From Pantanalinema sp. GBBB05 (lineage in GTDB: Bacteria; Cyanobacteriota; Cyanobacteriia; Leptolyngbyales; Leptolyngbyaceae): a stretch of DNA of 64,000 nucleotides. A model generated the notes under the pieces. The model was not told the origin of the DNA and did not search any database. It saw nothing but the letters and a program-made list of their open reading frames with translations. Both the position numbers and the translations under genes were made by a program. Position 1 is the stretch's first letter, and each line of letters starts with the position of its first letter. Shown here in pieces: positions 18,023 to 27,094 of this stretch. Location of the stretch: NCBI GenBank assembly GCA_016743235.1, contig VRZD01000010.1, positions 124,001-188,000 of the forward strand, given 5' to 3'.

Positions 18023-19687
18023 TTAGTACGCGATCGGAATGGGGCTTAACGTTGTAGCCGCTGATTCAGGCTCTGGGGCGTTAACGGGCATGGGGGTAGA
18101 ATTGGAGCGGGTCGTCCCAGCGTTGAGCTGTACTACAAGAGCGGTCGTTGGTTTAGCCGAGGTCAATTTCGCTTTAGAGATTGGCTGGTTAGTAGATTTT
18201 GAGGATTTCGCGGGTTTAACAGATTTGCCTGGCTTCTGGGATTTGGCTTTGTTTTGCCGGTTCGCCGCTGTTTTTTCGGGCAAAACGATCGCTTCAATGT
18301 CCCGAAGCGCGATCGGAGTTTTGGCATCACCCGGAACGTCAACCACAACGAGGTATCCGGTATAGTTCTTGCCACCGACCATTTCAAATGCCCGCAGGAT
18401 TTTAGGCATGTCAGCTTCTAGCAATTGTCCCTGCTCGTTATACAGTTCCAGTGCCGAGAGACAGCCGATCGTTGGGTTCCAGTTAAAACTATCGGGATTT
18501 TTTTCCTTGCGGCTAAAGAAATCTGGTGAATCCCCAGTGCCGTGAATCCGAAACAAGCCGCGACCAATTTTCCCAGCCCAAAAGGTTTGTTGCATCGCCC
18601 AATGATTCCGCCAAGATGGGGGCAGTAGTTCTAAGTAGTCTGTTAAGCTCCCATCAAAGCGTCCAGCTCGTCCCGGCAGAAATTGTTTCGCCCCTGGTTC
18701 AAACGGTACATAAAGATTAACCAACGAAAATTGTCCATAGGCACGGAAAAATTCATCGTCGGGTTGAGGGACTGAGCCTTCGATGCGGTAAACGCCTTGA
18801 GGGGTTTGCCCACGCACAAAGTTCCAGTTCAAACTATGGATCGATCGCAGCAGTAATGGCACAGACCAAAGTTGCCCACCTTGCTGGATAAATTCGCCGT
18901 TCCGATCTTTCAGAATCAGGCGGCACAACACATCCCGATCAGAACGACAGATCGCATAGGCATGCAGCTGTTTCGGTGCGATCGTCCAATTCAGTAAATC
19001 AGCTAACGGGGGTGTGTCAGGCGATTGCAATGATGCTTGAATGTCTTGCAACGTTGTGTGCAAATAGACATTACTCGACCATCTCGGAAATCGCTGTTTA
19101 ACTCGTCCAATCAGGCTTTGTAAGTCATTGTTAGACAACCCGAATTTGGCTACACCAGATAGAGAAACAGCGACCCACTCAGCATCACTACTTTGTTCCA
19201 CTGCCTGAATAAACTGTTGCTTCACGCCGGCGTACAGAGAGCGATCGACCAGGTAAAGCTGAGTCCCAACCTTAACTGCCATATCGATCGTGCGCATTTG
19301 TGAGTCAGATAGCCCTTGCCGAGTCATGAGACTGAGAATCTGACTCAGGCTATCAGCGACAAAGGATTCTTGGGGTTCGACGACTGCTGCTGTCCAGAGA
19401 ATATTACGCCAATGGGATTCAGTTTGATTGGTTACCGGAAAGCGCTGTAAATCAAAATTCTCCGGTCGAATTTGGCGAGTTTGTTGGTCGCGATGCTTAC
19501 TTCTTGCCGTTGCCGTTGCCTGGGATTTAGCCTGTTGATTACCAGTCGGAGATTCGGATACACCAGCATTCAGTAGCGAGGCAGGTTTTAGGGCTAAACC
19601 GCCAATTGCGAGAACCGTTGCCAGGGCGATCGCTCCGCCGGTGCGTCGAAGGTTGGGATGCCGCTGTTGCCAAAAGCATTTCATCAC
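18023..19687 (-). CDS. Exported protein with a YkuD-like (L,D-transpeptidase-like) motif
   Basis: 554 residues with an N-terminal hydrophobic segment (about 15-40) after a basic start, consistent with a signal or anchor, and a Lys/Ser-rich tail. Near residues 390-425 it shows R-I-H-G-T-G and, after a ~20-residue loop, T-I-G-C-L-S-A-L-E-L, which resembles the His and Ser/Thr-x-Gly-Cys catalytic elements of YkuD L,D-transpeptidases. The remainder matches nothing I recognise. If catalytic, it would act on peptidoglycan cross-links in the periplasm; this is inference from a short motif. Confidence 0.6.
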   Translation of the reverse strand: MMKCFWQQRHPNLRRTGGAIALATVLAIGGLALKPASLLNAGVSESPTGNQQAKSQATATARSKHRDQQTRQIRPENFDLQRFPVTNQTESHWRNILWTAAVVEPQESFVADSLSQILSLMTRQGLSDSQMRTIDMAVKVGTQLYLVDRSLYAGVKQQFIQAVEQSSDAEWVAVSLSGVAKFGLSNNDLQSLIGRVKQRFPRWSSNVYLHTTLQDIQASLQSPDTPPLADLLNWTIAPKQLHAYAICRSDRDVLCRLILKDRNGEFIQQGGQLWSVPLLLRSIHSLNWNFVRGQTPQGVYRIEGSVPQPDDEFFRAYGQFSLVNLYVPFEPGAKQFLPGRAGRFDGSLTDYLELLPPSWRNHWAMQQTFWAGKIGRGLFRIHGTGDSPDFFSRKEKNPDSFNWNPTIGCLSALELYNEQGQLLEADMPKILRAFEMVGGKNYTGYLVVVDVPGDAKTPIALRDIEAIVLPEKTAANRQNKAKSQKPGKSVKPAKSSKSTNQPISKAKLTSAKPTTALVVQLNAGTTRSNSTPMPVNAPEPESAATTLSPIPIAY

Positions 19688-19955
19688 AAATCACAAGTCT
19701 ATGAAGGATTTCACAGAGATAAATAATTGCGGTCGGTTCGTTACGATCAGGATTCCCTAACGTTCTAGCATTCATGAATCCTAAAACCAGGAATGTTCAA
19801 AAACTGCAAAGTTGAGCAAAATTTACGTCGGTTCGGGAACTCAACCATAACTTTGAAATTCTTCACACATAGAGCGACTGTGCTACTATCTGGATGGCTC
19901 AAGTGGCGCATGACGGCTCAGTAGCCCAATTCTCGGTGGTGGAGGAGATATAGGA

Positions 19956-21050
19956 GTGCAAGACAGCTTGTCAGCAGGCTATTCTAACGCGCATTTACCT
20001 CATATGCATCTGCAACGCAGTCATCCAGAACCAATCCGGGTCGGGGTGATTGGGGTCGGCAATATGGGGCAACATCATACTCGTGTGCTCAGTTTGCTTA
20101 AGGATGTTGAGTTGGTAGGCGTTTCCGATGTTAACGCGGAACGTGGTATTGATACAGCCAGCAAATATCGGGTGCGGTTCTTCGAAGATTATCGAGATTT
20201 GTTAACCCATGTGGATGCAGTCTGTATTGCTGTTCCCACTCGTCTGCATCATGCCGTTGGCATGGCTTGTTTGCAGGCTGGGGTTCATGTCTTAATCGAA
20301 AAACCGATCGCGGCCAGTATTGCTGAGGCAGAATCGCTAGTGAATGCGGCAGCAGAATCGCAATGTATTCTCCAGGTTGGACATATTGAGCGATTTAATC
20401 CCGCCTTTCAAGAACTCAGCAAAGTTTTGAAAACCGAAGAGTTGCTGGCATTAGAAGCCCATCGCATGAGTCCCTATTCCGATCGGGCTAATGATGTTTC
20501 TGTCGTCTTGGATCTGATGATCCATGACATTGATTTATTGCTAGAACTGGCCGCCGCTCCTGTCGTGAAACTCACGGCTAGTGGCAGTCGGGCTCATGGC
20601 TCAGGTTATCTCGATTACGTCACAGCCACTTTGGGATTTGCCAATGGGATTGTTGCCACCCTGACCTCTAGTAAGGTCACCCATCGCAAGATTCGGCGGA
20701 TTGCGGCTCACTGCAAAAATTCCCTCACTGAAGCTGATTTTCTAAACAACGAAATCCTGATCCATCGTCAAACAACGGCTAACTACTCAACTGACTATGG
20801 ACAAGTTCTATATCGGCAGGATGGTTTAATTGAAAAGGTCTACACCAGCAATATCGAACCTCTCCATGCCGAACTGGAACATTTTGTCAGTTGTGTCCGG
20901 GGTGGTAATCAACCGTCGGTCGGTGGTGAGCAAGCCCTTAAGGCATTGCGACTCGCTAGTTTAATTGAGCAAATGGCGCTGGATGGTCAGGCCTGGCAGA
21001 CACAAGAAGTCGAAGCCAGCTTAATGGCTTCGCCAACTGTTGCAGTTTAG
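19956..21050 (+). CDS. Gfo/Idh/MocA family NAD(P)-dependent oxidoreductase
   Basis: The GTG at 19956 has purine-rich sequence (GGAGGAGATATAGG) just upstream; an ATG 48 bp later is the alternative. The 364 residues contain V-G-V-I-G-V-G-N-M-G-Q-H-H (dinucleotide binding) and the E-K-P-I-A family motif with catalytic Lys, followed by the C-terminal alpha/beta substrate domain (M-I-H-D-I-D-L-L). Family members oxidise sugars, inositols or reduce biliverdin; the specific substrate is not predictable. Ends at a bidirectional hairpin shared with the convergent propeller gene. Confidence 0.85.
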   Translation: MQDSLSAGYSNAHLPHMHLQRSHPEPIRVGVIGVGNMGQHHTRVLSLLKDVELVGVSDVNAERGIDTASKYRVRFFEDYRDLLTHVDAVCIAVPTRLHHAVGMACLQAGVHVLIEKPIAASIAEAESLVNAAAESQCILQVGHIERFNPAFQELSKVLKTEELLALEAHRMSPYSDRANDVSVVLDLMIHDIDLLLELAAAPVVKLTASGSRAHGSGYLDYVTATLGFANGIVATLTSSKVTHRKIRRIAAHCKNSLTEADFLNNEILIHRQTTANYSTDYGQVLYRQDGLIEKVYTSNIEPLHAELEHFVSCVRGGNQPSVGGEQALKALRLASLIEQMALDGQAWQTQEVEASLMASPTVAV

Positions 21051-21066
21051 CCATCAAGCACCCGAG

Positions 21067-21107
21067 TAGGATTTAGAGCAGCCAAGCAACATCTACTCTA
21101 AATCCTA
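21067..21107. terminator. Bidirectional hairpin between convergent genes
   Basis: Perfect 12-bp arms TAGGATTTAGAG (21067-21078) and CTCTAAATCCTA (21096-21107) around a 17-nt loop, between the oxidoreductase stop and the stop of the propeller gene. Confidence 0.65.
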
Positions 21108-22898
21108 GTCCTGAAAGACTTGGATGCTACCAGAATAACAGGCGACCCAAACTTGATGAGTTTTGGTATCGTAGGTGATTCCGATCGGAGCAGAATTTGT
21201 GTTAACCGTTTGTACCACCTGCATGTCTTGGGTTCGGACTTTACTGACCGTATCAGAATCGTAGTTGACCACGTAGAGAAACTGACCATTGTCAGAAATC
21301 ACCATGCTCCGGGGAGCATTACCCGTCACGATTTTATTGACGACGGCTCCAGTACGCAAATCAATTTTGGCGACCTGACCTTCCCCATTCAGCGTGGCAT
21401 AGAGATATTGACCTGCCGGATCAAGGCTAAGGTGGCGGGGAGAATGACCAATGCCGCGTAGCCAATCTACTGCAAAATCTTTCAGATTAATCACGGCGAT
21501 GTCGTAGGACCCCATAATCGCCACATATGCCTTTTCAGATTTGGCATCCACGACAATGCCACGGGGATAAGGTCCTAACTGAATGCGCCGGATTTCTTTA
21601 TTCTGCTGTGGGTCTACAACACTGACATCCCAACTACACCAGTTGCTGGCTAGGACATAACGACTGTTGGGAGTAGTTGCCACATATTTTGGAACTGCCC
21701 CGACCTGCACTACCCGATCGATATTTAGATTTTTCGTGCCAATCCGGTACAAAAAACTAGGGCTATAGTCGCCAGAAGGACTGCAGTCATCATCAGCATT
21801 ACTGCTAAAAGTGGCTCCATACATCTGATAGTTAGAAACCCAAGCATCGTTGCCATCAGGACTAAACGCCGCTTCTACGGGTGCGCCCTGCTGAGCACCT
21901 GGAAACTGAGGATAGCCATAGTCTGCTAATTTGACTCGGTCAGAAATTGTTTTGACCAAATTAAATTGCCGATTGTAGACATTAATCGTATGGCTGTACA
22001 TCATATTTTGGGCAAAGAATAGATCCTTGCCCGAAAACACCACCGATTTTGGAGACAAACCACCCGTAATGGTGGTTACAGGAGTCAAGCCAGTTGCACT
22101 GAGATAATCACGGGCAATTTGGGCTACATAACCTCGATATTCCGCCAACTTCTGAGGAACAATTGCCGCCTTTGGATGGTTCGCTGGCACGGTCTGCAAG
22201 CTCTTAATGGCTCGTTGCCATTGATCGATCGCGGCATTCCACTGGGCAGGAGAATCAGCCGTTTTGCCTAAATTCACGGCGATCATCGCTTGCTGCATTG
22301 CCCGATTCCAGGGCTCGACGGCGGCTGACTCTCCTAGGTTTGCCTGGGTAGCTGATTGAGTTTGGCTAATCGGGACTAAAACTCCGCTGCCGGATAAGTA
22401 GCGATTCCAGATATAGGTGGTGCTGAATAACACAAATAACGGCACACCTAGCAGCAACAGATGTAAGAGCTTGACATGCTCTGGTCGAGATAGCTGTTCT
22501 AAGCGGGGTAGATGCAATTGCCGTAAACGCTGACCGATCGACGGCGGAATGGTGGCTTCCAACTCCACATCTGGCTCTAGGAAAAATGGATTCACCAAGG
22601 GGCTGGTCTTCAAATCAATGCGCTGGACCCAAATTGGTGAACTTTGACCCACCAACCGACCATAGACGATCGCAGAAGACACCCAGCCAATTCCTAAGCG
22701 ACTAATCCCCCGTTGAATGAACTCGATCGAGGGCAACTGCGCCAACATGCGATCGGATTCCAACAGGATATGCAAATTACCATCTCGTAACACGGCTCGC
22801 GCCGAAACCCCAATTGCCTGCAAACTCGCGTTCATTAGTGCTGCGATCGCGTCGGCATTCCCAGCTCTTGCTAACTGTAACAAACTTGACTGCGTCAT
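21105..22898 (-). CDS. Membrane-anchored YVTN-type beta-propeller protein with one W-repeat
   Basis: 597 residues in three parts. Residues 1-100 form an alpha/beta domain. A hydrophobic segment follows at ~145-163. The C-terminal ~330 residues are beta-propeller blades of the YVTN/YncE kind, with repeated G-x-x-P-R-x-x-x-x-x-x-x-x-x-x-Y-V/A-x-N patterns. Between anchor and propeller lies one copy of a helical repeat (W220, W227, P238, Y254) found again in two other proteins of this window. The propeller likely sits outside the cytoplasmic membrane. Function unknown. Confidence 0.75.
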   Translation of the reverse strand: MTQSSLLQLARAGNADAIAALMNASLQAIGVSARAVLRDGNLHILLESDRMLAQLPSIEFIQRGISRLGIGWVSSAIVYGRLVGQSSPIWVQRIDLKTSPLVNPFFLEPDVELEATIPPSIGQRLRQLHLPRLEQLSRPEHVKLLHLLLLGVPLFVLFSTTYIWNRYLSGSGVLVPISQTQSATQANLGESAAVEPWNRAMQQAMIAVNLGKTADSPAQWNAAIDQWQRAIKSLQTVPANHPKAAIVPQKLAEYRGYVAQIARDYLSATGLTPVTTITGGLSPKSVVFSGKDLFFAQNMMYSHTINVYNRQFNLVKTISDRVKLADYGYPQFPGAQQGAPVEAAFSPDGNDAWVSNYQMYGATFSSNADDDCSPSGDYSPSFLYRIGTKNLNIDRVVQVGAVPKYVATTPNSRYVLASNWCSWDVSVVDPQQNKEIRRIQLGPYPRGIVVDAKSEKAYVAIMGSYDIAVINLKDFAVDWLRGIGHSPRHLSLDPAGQYLYATLNGEGQVAKIDLRTGAVVNKIVTGNAPRSMVISDNGQFLYVVNYDSDTVSKVRTQDMQVVQTVNTNSAPIGITYDTKTHQVWVACYSGSIQVFQD

Positions 22899-23232
22899 AT
22901 CGCAATCTCACCAGATCACACCTGAGTCACGATAGCCGAGAAATTTTAGATCGGCACAAAAATGTTATGGCTCAAGGCAATAATATTCTTTAGAAAGAAT
23001 TAATGGGGTGAGAAGTAGTAAAACTTCAGCCTAAATCGAGTTTGTCAGTGTTAGCTCCCTACCAGTTTATGGATTGATCAATGCAGCATTCTAGCTAAAT
23101 AGAGCGGGTGGCGATCGATGGATAAGCTCAGCTTTTCAAAGGTGTAACAGAAACTTTACAGATAGCTGGAAATCCTAACTAATCTGGCTAAAATTGGAAG
23201 CGGAAGCACCTAAAACGGGAGAAGCATAGCTC
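22899..23232. other. Intergenic region upstream of a small membrane ORF
   Basis: About 330 bp between divergent genes. It should hold promoters for both; no defined box could be assigned with confidence. Nothing else seen. Confidence 0.3.
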
Positions 23233-23373
23233 ATGACAGATCTGAATCGTGGCATCATGAAGTTCAACGGGGCAGACAGCCCAGCAGCGATCGTTGTTTC
23301 ATCGATTCTGATTTTAGGTAGTATTGGTGTTCTAATTATTTGGGCGCTCCGCTCCGCTTATGTCTTAGGTTAA
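23233..23373 (+). CDS. 46-residue single-pass membrane protein
   Basis: ATG at 23233 with GGGAG 11 nt upstream encodes MTDLNRGIMKFNGADSP, a hydrophobic helix of about 22 residues and a short tail ending A-Y-V-L-G. Size and shape match the small single-helix subunits of photosynthetic or NDH-1 complexes, but I cannot name it. It is followed by a hairpin. The ribosome-binding site, clean helix and terminator support a real gene. Confidence 0.65.
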   Translation: MTDLNRGIMKFNGADSPAAIVVSSILILGSIGVLIIWALRSAYVLG

Positions 23374-23390
23374 CTGGCAGCCTTAAGGAA

Positions 23391-23427
23391 CTAACCCCTT
23401 GAAATTAACTGGTTTCAGGGGGTTAAG
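23391..23427 (+). terminator. Hairpin after the 46-residue membrane protein gene
   Basis: Arms CTAACCCCTTGAAA and TTTCAGGGGGTTAAG pair, with one bulge and a G-T pair, around an 8-nt loop, 17 bp past the stop. No strong T-run. Confidence 0.55.
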
Positions 23428-23595
23428 CGATTCATTCAACAACTCCGCTACAAGAAAGTTTTTAATATCTGCGTGGTGATTAAGAACCCAAATTAGTCAT
23501 CATGGATTGAGTCAGTAAAAAATCTGAAATCAAAGTGTATTCCTACAACTCTTGACCTAAATTGTGCTCTTTTAACAACGTTGAAAGTCATCTCA

Positions 23596-23730
23596 CTATC
23601 GCTTGCTTGGAAACAGATAGCTAACGGTTAAAAAGCCAGATAAAACCAGCAAGCCTACAATCAGTGCTGCTAAAGGAATGGGAAGCATACTAAACACCAG
23701 TATGGTAGGACGAATAGTTTCACCATACAA
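23596..23730 (-). CDS. Possible 44-residue single-pass membrane protein (TTG start)
   Basis: A minus-strand frame reads MYGETIRPTILVFSMLP, then a strongly hydrophobic helix and a basic end F-P-S-K-R. There is no ATG except one inside (30-residue version), and no clear ribosome-binding site, so it may be chance. It sits between the 46-residue membrane protein and the GTPase gene in an otherwise empty stretch (23428-23779). Confidence 0.25.
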   Translation of the reverse strand: MYGETIRPTILVFSMLPIPLAALIVGLLVLSGFLTVSYLFPSKR

Positions 23731-23779
23731 ATTTGGTTTGACAGCATTGTGACTGTGATATCACAGTGACTTGACAGGA

Positions 23780-25246
23780 CTAGAACATGCCTAGTTGCTG
23801 ACTCAATTCCTGACGCAGACGGTAAATGATGGTTTTGGAATCAAGCTGGCTCAGAATTTCCTGAATTACTGTGCTGGCTCCCTGCGAACCCCAACTACAC
23901 CCCTGTTCTAAATACACCTGAATGGCTCGACCAACAGAATAGGTGCCAAATCCCGCGATCGCACCTTGGGCGATCGCGGCTCCCAGGTAAGCCGAAATTC
24001 CTGCTGAGCTATCTACGCCCGTGGCTACCGTTGCCGTTTTACCAAGACCAAACATCAGTCCACTACCCAATTCAGTGAGCAGCAGCCCACCAGAACTGAG
24101 CAGAATCGTTTTCCAGAGGTGCGCGGCTTCATGGCGAGTGACAGGCAGCCCGTAGAGTTCGGACAACGCCCGGATCATGGCTAAATCGGAAACAAAACCG
24201 CCAAACACATCTAGAATCGCGATCGGATTTAGAGCAACAGCCAGTGCCTTATAGGTGACAAACCGCTGGATTAGGGCTTCGGCCTCCGGTTGATGCAATT
24301 CCACAATTCGGCTTGTTAATAAGGCTTCGGCTTCCTTTGCCTGTACCAACGCGTTTAAAGACATGAGCGTTCGTCCTTCCCGCTCCAGGATCTCAGCAAT
24401 TTTTTGTTTCAGATCATCAATCTGAATTGGGGGGGATTCCCATTCATACCGCACCTGCCCATCCGGCAACTCTACCCGAACTTGTAGTGGTGCAGGTTCA
24501 GCCGCTACTAAAACAATTTCATTAGCTGATAAAAGTTGTTGCAGTTCTTCACCTGCTTGAGTTCTAGCGGCTAAGCGTTGCAGACTCTGATAGATTTCCT
24601 GACGCGTTTGATCGGGATACAGATCAATTTTGTTGAACACCAGGAGCAATGGTTTTTGTGCCAGCCGCAAGTCGCATAATGCCTGGTATTCTGTCCGGGT
24701 AATGTCACCTGCCACCACAAACAAAATCAGATCTGCCTGCCGGGACACTTCCCGTGCCATCTCTGCCCGTGCCTGCCCATCAATTTCGTCCAGCCCAGGG
24801 GTATCAATTAATTCAATTGGGGTATCAGGTAACCAATCAGAGTGGAGTGACCAGGACACCGATCGAGGTGCCAACGTCACTCCATTTAAGGGACCCGTAG
24901 GCAGCAGTTTCTCTCCCATCAACGCGTTTAGCACTGCCGACTTACCGCGACTGACTAACCCAAAAACAGCAATCCGGACGACGCCCTGCTCCAATTTGTG
25001 TAGGGTCACTGACAACCGATCCATTTCCGCTTTGAGAGTGGACTGGAGGGTTAAATTCATTGGGCGTGTCCGAGCGGCTCGCAGGTAAGGCGTATAGCGG
25101 TTTAAGACCTGACGGACACTGGCACGAGCCTGGACTAAATAAGAGGCTTCCCGCTCAGTCACATCAACTGACCGGGCAGAACTGTGAGTTGGCAAGGACA
25201 GAGGTTGCATGAAGACTAGCTCAGAATCAGCAGCTACTAGCTCCAT
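23780..25246 (-). CDS. Era/dynamin-like GTPase with C-terminal membrane domain (DUF697-like), copy 2
   Basis: 488 residues. The G domain (residues ~85-250) has G1 G-L-V-S-R-G-K-S-A, G3 D-T-P-G-L-D and G4 N-K-I-D. The C-terminal part has hydrophobic Ala/Gly-rich segments as in DUF697-type GTPases that sit on membranes. The start at 25246 overlaps the end of the preceding GTPase by 20 bp, so translation is probably coupled. The two proteins look like ancient paralogues. The role is unknown; membrane or envelope homeostasis is a guess. Confidence 0.8.
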   Translation of the reverse strand: MELVAADSELVFMQPLSLPTHSSARSVDVTEREASYLVQARASVRQVLNRYTPYLRAARTRPMNLTLQSTLKAEMDRLSVTLHKLEQGVVRIAVFGLVSRGKSAVLNALMGEKLLPTGPLNGVTLAPRSVSWSLHSDWLPDTPIELIDTPGLDEIDGQARAEMAREVSRQADLILFVVAGDITRTEYQALCDLRLAQKPLLLVFNKIDLYPDQTRQEIYQSLQRLAARTQAGEELQQLLSANEIVLVAAEPAPLQVRVELPDGQVRYEWESPPIQIDDLKQKIAEILEREGRTLMSLNALVQAKEAEALLTSRIVELHQPEAEALIQRFVTYKALAVALNPIAILDVFGGFVSDLAMIRALSELYGLPVTRHEAAHLWKTILLSSGGLLLTELGSGLMFGLGKTATVATGVDSSAGISAYLGAAIAQGAIAGFGTYSVGRAIQVYLEQGCSWGSQGASTVIQEILSQLDSKTIIYRLRQELSQQLGMF

Positions 25247-26786
25247 TCTGCTCTAGAATGACTGCCGTTTGCCCAGTCAAGGCAGTAGATTCCAGGGCTG
25301 GCTTCCCAGAATTAGCCGTGAGCTTGGGGAGTAGCCGATCGCTGGCTTGCCCAATAAATACTTGCAATAAGGAAGGTTGTTGATGCTGTTGGAATACAGT
25401 TTGTAAAATCTGGCTGAGTCGATCAATAGCGAATGGTTTGGCTTCGGCTACTGTGAGATTGGGCTCCTGAGTATGGAAATATTCCACTAAGGTCAGTCCA
25501 GCGACCCGAGTCAGGTAAGCCGCACTGATGCCTTGAATGCACCCACCTGCTATGTAGGTCATGGCATTGGTCTTGAGCAGACCTGCGATCGCTTGAGTCG
25601 AAAGTTCCACTAAACCTAACTTCAGCATTAAGCTACCAAGCGTTGCAGCGGCTTTTTGGGCTTGCTGGAGCGAGAATTTTTGTTGATATAGGTTACCTAA
25701 ATCCAGAATCATCTGCCCATTGATGGCAGCGGCCGCTAAGACATCCAGCGTTGGCAGCGGACTCGCAAAAGCCGTTGCTGCTGATATCCACTGGAATTGT
25801 TCAATCATGGGTAGCGCCCGAGCCCGACGCAGTTCATGCAGCGCCAAATTTGCCTGCTGTTTCAGAGATACGGCTTGATCAAAGCAGCTAGCCAACACTA
25901 ATTGCTGACTTTCCTGTTGCATAATTTGATCCAAGCGTTGGGTCAACGGGGCAATATCAGGAGTCTGATCCTCCAGCCACTCCTGCACCTCACCATCCAG
26001 TTGATGCTGCCGGACTTTCAGCGGATTAGGTGATGTAGCGATCGCGACTACATCCGACAGAGGTAATACAGCTTGTCCACGTTCCTGCAAGCGACCGAAA
26101 ATGGTTTGGCGTTCTTCCGGTAAATACAAATCTTGTTTGTTCAATGCCAGCAGTAAGCGCTTGCGTTCTGCTAATTGCTTCAGAGTCTGATATTCCGACT
26201 CGGTAATATCCCCAGTCACCAAAAAGATCATCAAATCCGCGATCGTGGCTTGCTGCATGGCGATCGTGTCTGCGGTCAAGCCATCGGCTGTTGCCACCGA
26301 GAAACTGGGTGCTTCATACAGGTTAATAGTTCTCCCAGTTTGCTCTAGCCAATTGCCTTGCATGAGCTGAATCAGGGTCGTTTTCCCAGAGCCTTTTGCC
26401 CCCATGACCATAAACCGCAGATCTTCCCGCTGTAACTCAGTGCCTAGTTGAGCGAGCCGGGCTTGTAGTAAAGAGACCTGGGACTTTGCCAAAGAACTAT
26501 TAGCTTCAGGAGTCTCTGCCTCCGTTGCCAACTGGCTAATCACCTGACGGGCTAGGCTCATCTCCTGTTCTACCAGGCTGGTGTCAATTTCACTGGGAGC
26601 CGGACGCGTTTTAGCCGGTGGAGCCACGGGTTGGCGCAGCCACCAGACGCCGACTCCGATCGCCGCTAGAAATAGCCCATACATGCTCCACTCCCCGATG
26701 GCATGTTCTAGAGCGCTGAGCAACCAGACCCCACTTACCAGAGCCACACCACCAACCAGGAGGGGTTGTTGTAGTTTTGTCATCAT
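25227..26786 (-). CDS. Era/dynamin-like GTPase with N-terminal membrane anchor and DUF697-like domain, copy 1
   Basis: Start at Met 26786 (or 26783), 519 residues; the frame continues upstream to 26984 but that would run into tRNA-fMet. Two hydrophobic segments lie within the first 50 residues, then a G domain with G1 G-A-K-G-S-G-K-T-T, a degenerate G3 region (no clear D-x-x-G; Y-E-A-P-S-F instead) and G4 N-K-Q-D. The C-terminal region is Ala/Gly-rich and partly hydrophobic. The loss of D-x-x-G suggests altered or lost hydrolysis compared with its downstream paralogue, with which it overlaps by 20 bp. Confidence 0.78.
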   Translation of the reverse strand: MMTKLQQPLLVGGVALVSGVWLLSALEHAIGEWSMYGLFLAAIGVGVWWLRQPVAPPAKTRPAPSEIDTSLVEQEMSLARQVISQLATEAETPEANSSLAKSQVSLLQARLAQLGTELQREDLRFMVMGAKGSGKTTLIQLMQGNWLEQTGRTINLYEAPSFSVATADGLTADTIAMQQATIADLMIFLVTGDITESEYQTLKQLAERKRLLLALNKQDLYLPEERQTIFGRLQERGQAVLPLSDVVAIATSPNPLKVRQHQLDGEVQEWLEDQTPDIAPLTQRLDQIMQQESQQLVLASCFDQAVSLKQQANLALHELRRARALPMIEQFQWISAATAFASPLPTLDVLAAAAINGQMILDLGNLYQQKFSLQQAQKAAATLGSLMLKLGLVELSTQAIAGLLKTNAMTYIAGGCIQGISAAYLTRVAGLTLVEYFHTQEPNLTVAEAKPFAIDRLSQILQTVFQQHQQPSLLQVFIGQASDRLLPKLTANSGKPALESTALTGQTAVILEQNGASSC

Positions 26787-26957
26787 AGGATTTAACCCGG
26801 AGAATTCCTTCGACTTACAAATATTAGATTTACCAGGGGAGGGAAGATCCCAGTACTCAGGATTGTAACGGTGGATAGTCAGGACTGGTGATCGGTTCAA
26901 CATAAAGTAAAGCCCTGCTACACAATTTGCGGAACAGGGCTTACTTCGATTCTGATT

Positions 26958-27034
<77 letters not shown>

Positions 27035-27094
27035 TCGGCTTATCAATCATAACAACAGGCCTCTCAAAATGGCAACCCCTTAGCTGAAATTATT

